Assembly: GCA_050874385.1 (NCBI GenBank)
Contig: JBNMKO010000007.1
Location: 6,221-70,220 of the forward strand
Reading direction: 5' to 3'
Source: CAG-882 sp050874385
Lineage (GTDB): Bacteria; Bacillota; Clostridia; Lachnospirales; Lachnospiraceae
DNA length: 64,000 nt
Below are positions 52,950 through 61,883 of the stretch, in pieces; position 1 is the stretch's first letter; each line of letters starts with the position of its first letter. The notes below the pieces were generated by a model that was given only the letters and a program-made list of their open reading frames with translations, was not told the origin of the DNA and did no database searches. A program made the position numbers and the translations under genes.

Positions 52950-53728
52950 AAGTAGTAATTTTAGCAGGTGGTTTTGGAACTAGAATTTCTGAGGAGTCTG
53001 TGTTAAAGCCGAAGCCAATGATAGAAATTGGCGGTATGCCGATATTGTGGCATATTATGAAGACATATTCATATTATGGGTTCAATGAGTTTATTATATG
53101 TGCGGGATATAAGCAGCATATTATAAAGGAGTGGTTTGCAGACTATTTTCTACATACTTCAGATATAACATTTGACTACACAAGTGGAAACAGAGAAGTA
53201 ATTGTACATAATAAGCATACAGAGCCATGGAAGGTAACGGTAGTTGATACAGGACTTACAACTGAAACAGGTGGACGAGTTAAGCGAATAAAAGAATATG
53301 TTGGAAATGAGACTTTTATGTTGACTTATGGAGATGCAGTTGGAGATATTAATATATCTGGACTACTTGATTATCATAAGGCTCATGGAAAAATAGGAAC
53401 TATGTCAATGTATAATTTTGGACAGAATAAAGGTGTTGTTGAAGTCGGGAGAGATGGTGTAATTGATGCGTTCAGGGAAAAATCAGATATGGATGGGGAC
53501 TTGATTAATATTGGGTTTATGGTATTCGAACCGCAGATTTTTGATTATATTTCAGATGATACAACTTCGTTTGAAAAGGAACCTATGAATAAGCTGGTTG
53601 AGGAAAAACAGCTTGTAGGATATGTTCATAATGGATATTGGCAGTGTATGGATACTTTAAGGGAAAAACAACAGATAGAAAAGTTGTGGGATTCAGGTAA
53701 GGCTCCATGGAAAGTGTGGGATAAATAA
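52946..53728 (+). CDS. rfbF: Glucose-1-phosphate cytidylyltransferase
   Basis: 260 residues. Starts VVILAGGFGTRISEESVLKPKPMIEIGG (nucleotide-binding G-x-G-T-R and the KPKPM signature of RfbF/DdhA), followed by FIICAGYKQHIIKEWFADYF, MLTYGDAVGDI and the carboxy-terminal GYWQCMDTLREK. It makes CDP-glucose from CTP and glucose-1-phosphate. It is followed directly by the matching dehydratase with 1-nt overlap. CDP-glucose is the entry to CDP-linked deoxysugars. Confidence 0.95.
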   Translation: MKVVILAGGFGTRISEESVLKPKPMIEIGGMPILWHIMKTYSYYGFNEFIICAGYKQHIIKEWFADYFLHTSDITFDYTSGNREVIVHNKHTEPWKVTVVDTGLTTETGGRVKRIKEYVGNETFMLTYGDAVGDINISGLLDYHKAHGKIGTMSMYNFGQNKGVVEVGRDGVIDAFREKSDMDGDLINIGFMVFEPQIFDYISDDTTSFEKEPMNKLVEEKQLVGYVHNGYWQCMDTLREKQQIEKLWDSGKAPWKVWDK

Positions 53729-54783
53729 TGGATTTTGATATTTCATTTTATAAAGGAAAAAAGGTATTTGTTACAGGACATACCGGATTTAAAGGCTCAT
53801 GGTTATGCAAGATGCTTGTAAATGCAGGAGCTGAGGTAACCGGTTATTCCCGTGGAAGCAAGAAGGAATATTCATTATATGAAATAGCACATATTGAAAA
53901 TGATGTAAATTCCGTTTTTGGGGACGTAAGGGATTATAAATCGTTAAAGATAGCATTTGATGAGGTAGAACCTGAAATAGTATTTCATTTAGCTGCACAG
54001 CCTATTGTTCGTGATAGCTACAAAGATCCTGCATATACATATGATACAAATGTAATGGGGACTGTTAATATACTTGAGTGTGTTCGTAATAGCAATTGTG
54101 TTAAATCATTTCTTAATGTAACTACAGATAAGGTATATTTGAACAAAGAGTGGGAATGGGGATATCGTGAAAATGAAGAGCTTGATGGTTTCGACCCGTA
54201 TTCTAATTCAAAGTCATGCTCTGAACTTGTTACACATTCATACAAAAACAGTTTTTTTTCAGATAGAGATATTGCTATTTCAACTGCAAGGGCGGGAAAT
54301 GTTATAGGCGGAGGAGATTTTGCAAATGACCGTATAATACCCGATTGTATCCGAGCAGCAATTAAGCATGAGGATATTATTGTCAGAAATCCATTTTCAA
54401 CGCGTCCATATCAACATGTGTTGGAACCATTATATGCATATTTGATGATTGCGGCCATGCAGTATCAGGATAAGAAGTATGCGGGATATTATAATGTTGG
54501 ACCGGATGACCAAGACTGTTTTCAGACTAAGGCATTAGTTGATTTGTTTGTTAAATATTGGGGTGATGGCATAAGATGGATAGATGGTTATGATGGTGGT
54601 CCTCATGAAGCAAATTTTCTTAAGTTAGATTGTTCTAAGTTAAAGAGTACATTTGGTTGGAAACCACATTGGAATCTTGACAAAGCTATTGAAAAAGTAG
54701 TAGAGTGGAGTAAGTGTTGGTGTAATGGGCGGGATGTGCGTTCATGCATGGATATGGAAATTAAAGAATTTTTGGAGAATTAA
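53728..54783 (+). CDS. rfbG: CDP-glucose 4,6-dehydratase
   Basis: 351 residues, extended SDR. NAD-binding TGHTGFKGSWL (the FKGSW form is typical of RfbG/DdhB), HLAAQPIVRDSY, NVTTDKVY and catalytic YSNSK in FDPYSNSKSC, plus ARAGNVIGGGDFA and RPYQHVLEPL. It converts CDP-glucose to CDP-4-keto-6-deoxyglucose. Genes after it encode a Nudix protein, a PLP aminotransferase and a 3,5-epimerase-like protein, rather than the RfbH dehydrase that usually follows in dideoxyhexose pathways. Confidence 0.95.
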   Translation: MDFDISFYKGKKVFVTGHTGFKGSWLCKMLVNAGAEVTGYSRGSKKEYSLYEIAHIENDVNSVFGDVRDYKSLKIAFDEVEPEIVFHLAAQPIVRDSYKDPAYTYDTNVMGTVNILECVRNSNCVKSFLNVTTDKVYLNKEWEWGYRENEELDGFDPYSNSKSCSELVTHSYKNSFFSDRDIAISTARAGNVIGGGDFANDRIIPDCIRAAIKHEDIIVRNPFSTRPYQHVLEPLYAYLMIAAMQYQDKKYAGYYNVGPDDQDCFQTKALVDLFVKYWGDGIRWIDGYDGGPHEANFLKLDCSKLKSTFGWKPHWNLDKAIEKVVEWSKCWCNGRDVRSCMDMEIKEFLEN

Positions 54784-54785
54784 TT

Positions 54786-55358
54786 ATGGGGGAGTTAGAG
54801 GAAGCGTTAGAAAGATTGCGAGCGATAGTAAAGAAAGATAATATTGACTTTCGGAAAGGGCTTCCAGAACCATTATTTCTTTTTGCGACTACTATGATGC
54901 CTGTTGCAAATATTGATTTGTTAATAACAAATAATAATGGAGAAGTTCTCTTAACTTGGAGAGATGATATTTATTTTGGTCGGGGATGGCATATTCCTGG
55001 TGGGTGTATCAGAATTCAAGAGACACTTGATACCCGCATACAGAAAACTGCTATTGATGAAATAGGAACAGAAGTGATATATAATAAAAAGCCTATTACA
55101 GTTAGAGAGTCGTTCGTAGGTGAGGAAAGACCTTGGCTTGATGACCAATTAGAAAGATCACATAATATATCGCTTTTGTATTCTGCAAGACTTCCAAATG
55201 GCTATGAGATTGACAATGGTGGTCGTATGGAGCATGATGTAGGATATATAAGGTGGTTTAAAGAAATGCCATCGGATTTGCTCAAGGCTCATCGTAGATT
55301 ATATGGTGATGTTCTTGAAAATTTTTTTAATAATCAGGAGGAAATGAAAAATGATTAA
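54786..55358 (+). CDS. Nudix hydrolase, GDP-mannose hydrolase (WcaH)-like
   Basis: 190 residues. Residues 38-160 are a Nudix fold with GGCIRIQETLDTRIQK and TAIDEIGTEV: the box keeps G and the first E but lacks the canonical REUxEE, as in GDP-mannose mannosyl hydrolases (Gmm/WcaH), which attack the sugar carbon. YFGRGWHIPGG just before is also shared with that group. It may clear or recycle an NDP-sugar of the CDP branch. It begins 2 bp after rfbG and overlaps the aminotransferase by 8 nt. Confidence 0.85.
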   Translation: MGELEEALERLRAIVKKDNIDFRKGLPEPLFLFATTMMPVANIDLLITNNNGEVLLTWRDDIYFGRGWHIPGGCIRIQETLDTRIQKTAIDEIGTEVIYNKKPITVRESFVGEERPWLDDQLERSHNISLLYSARLPNGYEIDNGGRMEHDVGYIRWFKEMPSDLLKAHRRLYGDVLENFFNNQEEMKND

Positions 55359-56472
55359 ATCATCAAGAGGATGTTGTGGAGCAGAAGAATTAGCACAGGT
55401 TAAAGAGGCATTTGAATATGGATATTTTGGACTTGCATATAAGACTAATGAGTTTGAGCAGGAAATGGCGAAGTATCTTGATACAGACAGATTTGTCATA
55501 ACAACGAATAATGGAACCGATGCAGTGCATTTGGCATTAGATACTATTGGAATTAAAGAGGGAGATGAAGTCATTATGCCTTCTTTCACATTTGTTGCTA
55601 CGGCTCAGGCTGTTAAGATGTGTGGTGCAACCCCTGTATTTTGTGAAGTATATCCTGACACATTTCTTTTGGATATTGAGGATGTAAAGAGAAAAATTAC
55701 ATCAAAGACAAAGGCAATTATTCCTGTGCACTATGCAGGCAGACCATGTGATATGGATGCACTTATGAAAATTAAAGAAGAAACAGGTATACGTATTGTC
55801 GAGGATGCTGCTCATGCATTTGGAACATATTATAATGGAAAGAAGATTGGTTCTTTTGGTGATATTACATGTTTTAGTTTCGATTCTATAAAGGTAATGA
55901 CATGTGGAGAAGGTGGGGCTATTGTTACTAACAATCCGGAATTTGATGATCTGTCAAGAAAGAAGAGGTTATTAGGTATTGATCGTAAAACAATGCATGT
56001 AAAAGACTGGAAGAAGCGTTCATGGGTATATGATGTGCCAACACAGGGATATCGTTATCATATGAGTAATATAAATGCTGCTATTGGTCTTGCACAGATA
56101 AAGAAGGTTGATAAGTTTATTGCCAGAAGAAGAGAGCTTTGTCATCTTTATGATAATGAACTTCGCAATGTAAATGGAATAGAGAGAATGCCAGAAGGAT
56201 ATGATACAATAACACCATTTATGTATGTAATTCGTGTTAAGGATGGAAAGAGAAATCAGCTCAAGGATTTCTTAATGGAGCATGATATAGAATCCGGAAT
56301 AAGCTATATACCTTGTCATCACTTTAGTCTATTTCACAAGGATACAGATAATCTTCCTGTTACAGATAGTATTTTTGAAGAAATTCTTTGTTTGCCGATG
56401 CATTATGAGTTGAGTGATGATGATGTTAAAGAAGTTGCAAGTGTAATTAAAGAGTTTATGAAAAATAAGTAA
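55351..56472 (+). CDS. NDP-sugar aminotransferase, DegT/DnrJ/EryC1 family
   Basis: 373 residues. TTNNGTDAVHLALD, MPSFTFVATAQAV, EDAAHAFGTYY and CFSFDSIKVMTCGEGGA with PLP lysine K181. The lysine rules out RfbH/ColD-type dehydrases, which carry histidine there. Given the CDP-glucose genes beside it, the likely substrate is a CDP-4-keto-6-deoxyhexose, giving a CDP-4-amino-4,6-dideoxyhexose (inference). AGGAGG lies 7-8 nt before the ATG. It is followed by an intra-operon hairpin. Confidence 0.9.
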   Translation: MIKSSRGCCGAEELAQVKEAFEYGYFGLAYKTNEFEQEMAKYLDTDRFVITTNNGTDAVHLALDTIGIKEGDEVIMPSFTFVATAQAVKMCGATPVFCEVYPDTFLLDIEDVKRKITSKTKAIIPVHYAGRPCDMDALMKIKEETGIRIVEDAAHAFGTYYNGKKIGSFGDITCFSFDSIKVMTCGEGGAIVTNNPEFDDLSRKKRLLGIDRKTMHVKDWKKRSWVYDVPTQGYRYHMSNINAAIGLAQIKKVDKFIARRRELCHLYDNELRNVNGIERMPEGYDTITPFMYVIRVKDGKRNQLKDFLMEHDIESGISYIPCHHFSLFHKDTDNLPVTDSIFEEILCLPMHYELSDDDVKEVASVIKEFMKNK

Positions 56473-56481
56473 TTATGTTTT

Positions 56482-56522
56482 ACTAAGGGCATATACAAAT
56501 GTATTGCCCTTAGTTGTTGTTA
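56482..56522 (+). terminator. Intra-operon hairpin, possible partial terminator
   Basis: ACTAAGGGCA (56482-56491) pairs with TGCCCTTAGT (56505-56514); the stem extends inward by ATAC/GTAT with a bulged T, and T-rich TTGTTGTT follows. It sits between the aminotransferase and the epimerase-like gene and could reduce downstream expression. Confidence 0.6.
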
Positions 56523-56546
56523 ATAATATATTTGGAGGTAGCAAAG

Positions 56547-57110
56547 TTGATACAAAAGTTTGATTTTCAAGAGGCAGAGTTAAAAGGAGCATATGTTATA
56601 CAGCCTTTTTATGCCACTGATGAAAGAGGTGGATTTATAAAGGACTATAATATAAATGAGTTTAAAAAGAATGGTATACAGCATGAGCTTAAGGAAGTAT
56701 TTTATACAATATCTCATAAAGGCGTAATTCGTGCAATACATTTTCAGTTAGGGCATCAGCAGGCAAAGCTGGTTCGTTGTGTTAAAGGCAGAGTATATGA
56801 TGTAATAGTCGATCTTCGTAGGGATTCAGAAACATTTGGAAAATGGGTTGGATATGAACTCAGTGAGGATAATAGAACAGAATTGTATATACCAGAATAT
56901 TTTGGACATGGGTATCTTGTGTTAGAAGAATCAATAGTTAGTTATAAATGTGGAGAAGTATTTTATGGTGAGGGTGATAGTGGTATTATGTATAATGACC
57001 CTGAAATAGCAGTAAAATGGCCATTTGAGAAAATTGGTGGAATTGAGAATTTAATAATTAGTGAAAAGGATAAAGGACTGATGTCATTTAATGATTATAA
57101 AAAGATTTAA
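56547..57110 (+). CDS. dTDP-4-keto-rhamnose 3,5-epimerase-like protein (RfbC family)
   Basis: 187 residues, cupin-type RmlC family. ATDERGGFIKDYN, FYTISHKGVIRAIHFQL (active-site His region), AKLVRCVKGRVYDVIVDLR, YIPEYFGHGYLVLEE (second conserved His), VSYKCGEVF and YNDPEIAVKWP. Such enzymes epimerise C3 and/or C5 of 4-keto-6-deoxy sugars. In this context the substrate could be CDP-linked. The start is probably TTG at 56547: GGAGG (56534-56538) lies 8 nt upstream and the length then fits the family. No rmlA, rmlB or rmlD is present in the window. Confidence 0.88.
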   Translation: MIQKFDFQEAELKGAYVIQPFYATDERGGFIKDYNINEFKKNGIQHELKEVFYTISHKGVIRAIHFQLGHQQAKLVRCVKGRVYDVIVDLRRDSETFGKWVGYELSEDNRTELYIPEYFGHGYLVLEESIVSYKCGEVFYGEGDSGIMYNDPEIAVKWPFEKIGGIENLIISEKDKGLMSFNDYKKI

Positions 57111-57225
57111 GACTGAGCTTAAAATAGTATTCAAATTAGTAAGATAAAAAATTAATAAACAATTAGTCCGTATGTAAATAATTATTACATTAAATAGATT
57201 TTTAGAAAGAATAGAGAAATTATAA

Positions 57226-58479
57226 ATGATTGTATTTAATGATACATTGGGAGCTTATGGAGGTTCTCATACATTGATGTATAGAATGTGTAAGTGGTTG
57301 TCAGAGAATAATATTAAAAGTGCAATTATATGTACTAGTAAAGATAATAATGAAATTGTAGATAAACTGGAAAATTTAGGTGTTGAGATAATATGTGTAG
57401 ATATGAAAAATGTTCAGTATGGATATAAGGTTCTTTCCTATTTAATGGAAGAAGAGGATATAAAAGTTTATAATTTATCATGGAATTATTATCTTGATAT
57501 TGAATGTATAAAAAAGAAATATAAATTAAAATTTGATAACTTTGTATATTGCATTCATCCAGAGACATTTAAAAAGGGAATAGGATTTAAAACTCAATTA
57601 TTAAAAAAGCTTTCGATAAAAAAATATGCGCCAATTTATAATAGGATGAATAAAAATAATGCACTTATAATGATGGATGAGATAGACTTAGATGAAAGCA
57701 ATAAATATTTAAATGTTACACTTAATAATACAGTACCTATAGTTAGATTACCTATGTATTGCAATGAAAAAATTGATTATCTGAATATTATTCAAAGTGG
57801 ATTTCATAATGATATTATAATGACAGCTGCAAGAGCACAATTTCCATATAAAGGATATATTATTGGACTTATTAAAGATTATGCTGAATTAAAAAAGACA
57901 TACAATAATCTTAAACTTGAAATTATATCAGCGGGTGAAGATTATAATGTGATTGTTGATACAATAGCATCTTTAGATGAAAACATTAGTAAAGATATAG
58001 TTTTGCATGGCTGGATGGATTATGAAAAACTGAAAAATAGTATTGAAAAAAGCAAAATCTTTGTTGGAATGGGTACTACAGTTTTAGATTCAGCACTCTT
58101 ATATAAGCCATCATTACCAGTAAGATTTAATACATATGAAAATATAGGGGATAAGTTTATACATGAGAAACCTGAAAATATAACTGTTGATTATAAATGT
58201 AATTCAATGGCAATAAATTCTATTAGAAAAATACTTGACTTAAATCTAGAGGAATATGTAGAAATATGTAAGGAAAGTTTCTATAGCGTAAAGAACATGT
58301 ACGATATAAATACTTGTATGGCTAAATTGATAAATTTTAGCACAGAAAAAAAAGATTGCTTATTAACAAAAAAAGAGGTAGCAATGCATATTTTAAATAA
58401 TAAAATGAATATGATACGATATAAGAATGTTAATCATTTTGATTATAACAAAATTGAATTTGAAAAGAGTTCAAAGTAA
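57226..58479 (+). CDS. GT-B-like glycosyltransferase, divergent
   Basis: 417 residues. The start MIVFNDTLGAYGGSHTLMYRMCKWL resembles GT4 N-domains (GGSHT loop), and MTAARAQFPYKGYIIGLIKDY followed by HGWMDYEKLKNSIEKSKIFVGMGTTVLDSALLYKPS mirrors the C-domain, with the E-x7-E site replaced by T-x8-Y. Very A+T-rich with many Asn and Lys. No TM. Probably an assembly transferase; specificity unknown. The 115 bp before it hold no clear promoter. It overlaps the flippase start by 1 nt. Confidence 0.75.
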   Translation: MIVFNDTLGAYGGSHTLMYRMCKWLSENNIKSAIICTSKDNNEIVDKLENLGVEIICVDMKNVQYGYKVLSYLMEEEDIKVYNLSWNYYLDIECIKKKYKLKFDNFVYCIHPETFKKGIGFKTQLLKKLSIKKYAPIYNRMNKNNALIMMDEIDLDESNKYLNVTLNNTVPIVRLPMYCNEKIDYLNIIQSGFHNDIIMTAARAQFPYKGYIIGLIKDYAELKKTYNNLKLEIISAGEDYNVIVDTIASLDENISKDIVLHGWMDYEKLKNSIEKSKIFVGMGTTVLDSALLYKPSLPVRFNTYENIGDKFIHEKPENITVDYKCNSMAINSIRKILDLNLEEYVEICKESFYSVKNMYDINTCMAKLINFSTEKKDCLLTKKEVAMHILNNKMNMIRYKNVNHFDYNKIEFEKSSK

Positions 58480-59891
58480 TGAAAGAAAAAAAATATAATA
58501 TTTTAAAAGCTGTATCATGGTATACAATAGGTAATATATTAATAAAGGGAGTTTCCTTTTTTGTATTGCCAATTTTCACTTCATTAATGAGTACGACAGA
58601 GTATGGTATTTATAGTATTTATAATTCATATCTTGCCATATTTGAAACGATTGTTTTGTTAGGATTATCATCTACAGTAAGAATTGCAAAATATACTAAG
58701 AATTTAAATTATGATAAATATATGTCAACTATTGTATGGATTCCCCCCATTTTAACAATGATTTTAGGATTGGTTGTTAATTTGTTTTTGAGTCGTGTTG
58801 ATATGATTTTATCTATGCCTATTGAGCTATGGAATTTTTTATTTGTAACTGCTGCAACAGCAGCTATCTCAAACATAATATCTGCTAAATTAGTGATAGA
58901 TGGAAATTATAAAGTATATATGTTATATTCTTTAATATATACTTTTGGTAGCATTGGAATTTCTATTTTGTTGTGTTATACAGTTTTTAGACATAAAGAT
59001 GTATATATGGCAAGAGTAATTGGAAATTGTATTGCTAATTTATTAGCAGTAATATTTTTATTATTGAAAACAAAAATAAAATTTTATATTGATAAGAATA
59101 ATTTTAAAATATCTATGGTATGGGGAATTCCTTTATTATTCCATACAGTTGCATCAGTTGTGCTTACTCAATCAGATAGAATTATAATTAATATGATAAA
59201 AGGATATTCACCAGCTGGTGTTTATAGTATAGCAGTTACAATAATTGCTTTGCCAATGATTTTGCAGTCCTCATTTGAAAGTGCATGGTCACCATGGTTT
59301 TATAATAAATTGGACGAGAAAGATTATGTATCTATAAGAAAAGTGAATAATATATATATAGTGGCGTTTGCAGTAATTATAGCGGAATTTATGTTGGTAT
59401 GTCCTGAAATTATTCATATTTTTACAAATGAGTCTTATTGGGATAGTGTGTATAGTTTGATTCCGTTGGCAGTTAGTGTTTTTTGTGAGATGCTTTATTG
59501 TTTACCGGTCAATGTGGAATATTACAATAAAAAGACTAATTACATATTAGCAGGAACTTTGATAACAGTAGTAATTAATATTACACTAGATTTTTTGTTT
59601 ATATCTTTGTTTGGGTATATAGGGGCCGCTTATGCAACTACGGTCTCAAAATTATTATTATTTTTGTGTCATTGTCATTTGGTAAAAAAAATAGATAATA
59701 ATGCGGTTTACAATAAAGAAATTGTTGTAGTAACATTGTTAATATTGTCTGTGATAAATGTATTTGCTGTATTAACTGTTAAATATATATTAATAAGATT
59801 TTTATTATTTTTTTCTATTGGTGCAATCGCTTTGCTGTGTGTAATGAAAAATAGGGAAATGATTATGAATTACTTTAAGAAGGGAAACTAA
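58479..59891 (+). CDS. wzx: Wzx-type lipid-linked oligosaccharide flippase
   Basis: 470 residues with about 12-14 TM helices. The N-terminus AVSWYTIGNILIKGVSFFVLPIFTSLMSTTEYGIYSIYNSY is the typical polysaccharide flippase pattern; LTQSDRIIINMIKG and SPAGVYSIAVTI are the conserved middle. It moves completed lipid-linked repeat units of this block across the membrane. With the wzy gene at 50693 it forms a self-sufficient Wzx/Wzy export pair, separate from the pair at 38.4-41.2 kb. Confidence 0.92.
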   Translation: MKEKKYNILKAVSWYTIGNILIKGVSFFVLPIFTSLMSTTEYGIYSIYNSYLAIFETIVLLGLSSTVRIAKYTKNLNYDKYMSTIVWIPPILTMILGLVVNLFLSRVDMILSMPIELWNFLFVTAATAAISNIISAKLVIDGNYKVYMLYSLIYTFGSIGISILLCYTVFRHKDVYMARVIGNCIANLLAVIFLLLKTKIKFYIDKNNFKISMVWGIPLLFHTVASVVLTQSDRIIINMIKGYSPAGVYSIAVTIIALPMILQSSFESAWSPWFYNKLDEKDYVSIRKVNNIYIVAFAVIIAEFMLVCPEIIHIFTNESYWDSVYSLIPLAVSVFCEMLYCLPVNVEYYNKKTNYILAGTLITVVINITLDFLFISLFGYIGAAYATTVSKLLLFLCHCHLVKKIDNNAVYNKEIVVVTLLILSVINVFAVLTVKYILIRFLLFFSIGAIALLCVMKNREMIMNYFKKGN

Positions 59892-59897
59892 ATAAAA

Positions 59898-60797
59898 ATG
59901 AAAAAAATAACAAAAAAAAAGGATTCAATAATATATAGAGTTCTTCGAAATATTTATCATAAAATAATATATATATTTTATCCATTTGGATACATAAGAA
60001 ATTATATAATTTTCCCTATAAAGGCTTATTTAAGAGTGCATCATGTAAAAAAATTTTATAATGATTATAAATTTTTAGATGATATAAAAAATAAACATAA
60101 GGGGGAACGGTGTTTTATTTTAGCAACCGGACCAAGCCTTAGAGTAGAAGATGTTGAAAAATTATCGGATGAAACGACAATAGCGGTTAATTCTTTTTAT
60201 AAAATATATAATCAGACACAATTCAGACCTACATATTATGTTGTACTTGATCCAGATGTGCAAAGTAGTTTTATTGAAAAATGTCCATATCAAATGAATG
60301 AAGTAGCAAAAAAGATGATTTTTATGAATGATATGGAAAAAGATAAAAGAAAAGGAATAAATTATATTCCGTATTGCTATCAGGATCATTGGTTTAATAT
60401 ATTTAATACTAAATATGATTATTCTAAAAACTTAAAATTTTCGGATAATCTTTTATGGGGAATGTACGATAAATATACAGTTACTAATGCAGCAATAGAA
60501 TTAGCAATACATATGGGATTTAAAGAAATATATCTTTTGGGTGTAGATTGTAATTATAATGGTCCAAAAAAATATTTTGTTCAACCAGATAAAGATACTT
60601 TTAGCCCGAACGAGTTGCAAGCAATGCTTACTCAGAAAGCTATGATGACGGGGTATAATTTTATGGAGCGTGAAGCTAAAAAAAGAAAAATCGATATTTT
60701 TAATGCAACAAGGGGTGGAATGTTGGAAGAATTTGAAAGGGTAGAATTTGATAAGGTTATTGGTAAAGGAGGAATATTAAATGATAATGCCAAATAA
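59898..60797 (+). CDS. DUF115/GT42-like putative glycosyltransferase
   Basis: 299 residues. A basic N-terminus with a hydrophobic aromatic patch (IIYIFYPFGYIRNYIIFPI) is followed by RCFILATGPSLRVEDVEKL, IAVNSFYKIY, AIELAIHMGFKEIYLLGVDCNYNG and AKKRKIDIFNATRGG. The G-P-S-L loop and the A-x-x-x-G-x-K-E-I-Y-L-x-G-x-D block recur in DUF115 (MptE-like) proteins and in GT42 sialyltransferases such as Cst-II. With a CMP-sugar synthetase nearby, transfer of a CMP-activated sugar is an attractive guess. It overlaps the aminotransferase gene by 17 nt. Confidence 0.65.
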   Translation: MKKITKKKDSIIYRVLRNIYHKIIYIFYPFGYIRNYIIFPIKAYLRVHHVKKFYNDYKFLDDIKNKHKGERCFILATGPSLRVEDVEKLSDETTIAVNSFYKIYNQTQFRPTYYVVLDPDVQSSFIEKCPYQMNEVAKKMIFMNDMEKDKRKGINYIPYCYQDHWFNIFNTKYDYSKNLKFSDNLLWGMYDKYTVTNAAIELAIHMGFKEIYLLGVDCNYNGPKKYFVQPDKDTFSPNELQAMLTQKAMMTGYNFMEREAKKRKIDIFNATRGGMLEEFERVEFDKVIGKGGILNDNAK

Positions 60798-61881
60798 TTT
60801 AAAGAGACAATATTCTCTTAATGCGTCTGAATATGAAGAAAAAGCAATACAAGTTTTAAGGTCAGGATGGTATATACTTGGAAAAGAGGTTTCAGCATTT
60901 GAGCAGGAGTGGGCCAATTATATAGGTTCAAAATATTGTGTTGGACTTGCCAGTGGACTTGATGCATTATGGATAAGTTTTAGATTGTTAAATATAAAAG
61001 AGGGTGATGAGGTAATAGTATGTGCAAATGCATATATTGCGTGTGTAATGGGGATTACCATGAATGGAGCTACACCTGTTTTTGTTGAACCAGATAAATA
61101 TAACAATATAGATGCAGATAGAATTGAAGAAGTTATTACTTCAAAGACAAAAGCTATATTGGCGGTTCATTTATTTGGACAGTCTTGTGACATGACAAAG
61201 ATAATGGATATTGCACATAGATATAAGCTAAGAGTTGTAGAAGATTGTGCTCAAAGTCATGGAAATAAATGGAAAGATAGAACGGTTGGAACATTTGGAG
61301 ATGTGGGGTGTTTTAGTTTTTATCCAAGTAAGGGATGTGGAGCATTTGGAGATGCGGGATGTATAACAACAGATAATGAAGAATTAGCGCAGGCGTTTAA
61401 AGTTTTTAGAAATTATGGAAGTAGGGTTAGATATCAAAATGAGGTTGTTGGAGCTAATAGTCGTCTTGATGAACTTCAGGCTGGATTATTGAGAATTAAG
61501 TTATCACATTTAGATGATTTTAATATGGAAAGGTGTAAAATAGCGGACAGATATTTGTCTGAGTTAAAAAATCCTTATATTGAATTACCAGAGATTAGGC
61601 CGGGTGCTGATTCAACATGGCATCAATTTGTTATACATGTAAAAAATGGAAAAAGAAATGAGTTAATTGAGTATCTAAAGGAGCGTGAAATAGGTACAAT
61701 TATTCATTATCCTATACCTCCACATTTATCAGAAGCATATTCGTATCTTGGAAAGAAAAAAGGAGATTTCCCTTTGGCAGAGCAATATGCAGATGAGGTA
61801 CTGAGCATACCGATGTATAATGGAATGACAGAAGAGGAACAGACAGAAGTAATTAATGCAATAAATTTATTTGGAAGATAA
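60781..61881 (+). CDS. fdtB: NDP-3-keto-6-deoxyhexose 3-aminotransferase, FdtB/QdtB-like
   Basis: 366 residues, DegT family. GLASGLDALWISFRLL, NAYIACVMGIT, VEDCAQSHGNKW and FSFYPSKGCGAFGDAG with PLP lysine K184; the ASGLDAL and YPSK-x-x-GAFGDAG forms are characteristic of the FdtB/QdtB/DesV group that aminate C3. With the FdtA-like isomerase and a GNAT it forms a route to a 3-acetamido-3,6-dideoxyhexose. AAAGGAGG lies 8 nt before ATG 60781. Confidence 0.88.
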   Translation: MIMPNNLKRQYSLNASEYEEKAIQVLRSGWYILGKEVSAFEQEWANYIGSKYCVGLASGLDALWISFRLLNIKEGDEVIVCANAYIACVMGITMNGATPVFVEPDKYNNIDADRIEEVITSKTKAILAVHLFGQSCDMTKIMDIAHRYKLRVVEDCAQSHGNKWKDRTVGTFGDVGCFSFYPSKGCGAFGDAGCITTDNEELAQAFKVFRNYGSRVRYQNEVVGANSRLDELQAGLLRIKLSHLDDFNMERCKIADRYLSELKNPYIELPEIRPGADSTWHQFVIHVKNGKRNELIEYLKEREIGTIIHYPIPPHLSEAYSYLGKKKGDFPLAEQYADEVLSIPMYNGMTEEEQTEVINAINLFGR

Positions 61882-61883
61882 CG

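Noticed and set aside
53728..57110. CDP-abequose/paratose/tyvelose pathway
   Set aside because: RfbH, its reductase RfbI and the CDP-paratose synthase/epimerase are all missing, and the aminotransferase keeps its PLP lysine.
56547..57110. dTDP-L-rhamnose biosynthesis operon
   Set aside because: Only an RmlC-like epimerase is present; RmlA, RmlB and RmlD are absent from the window.
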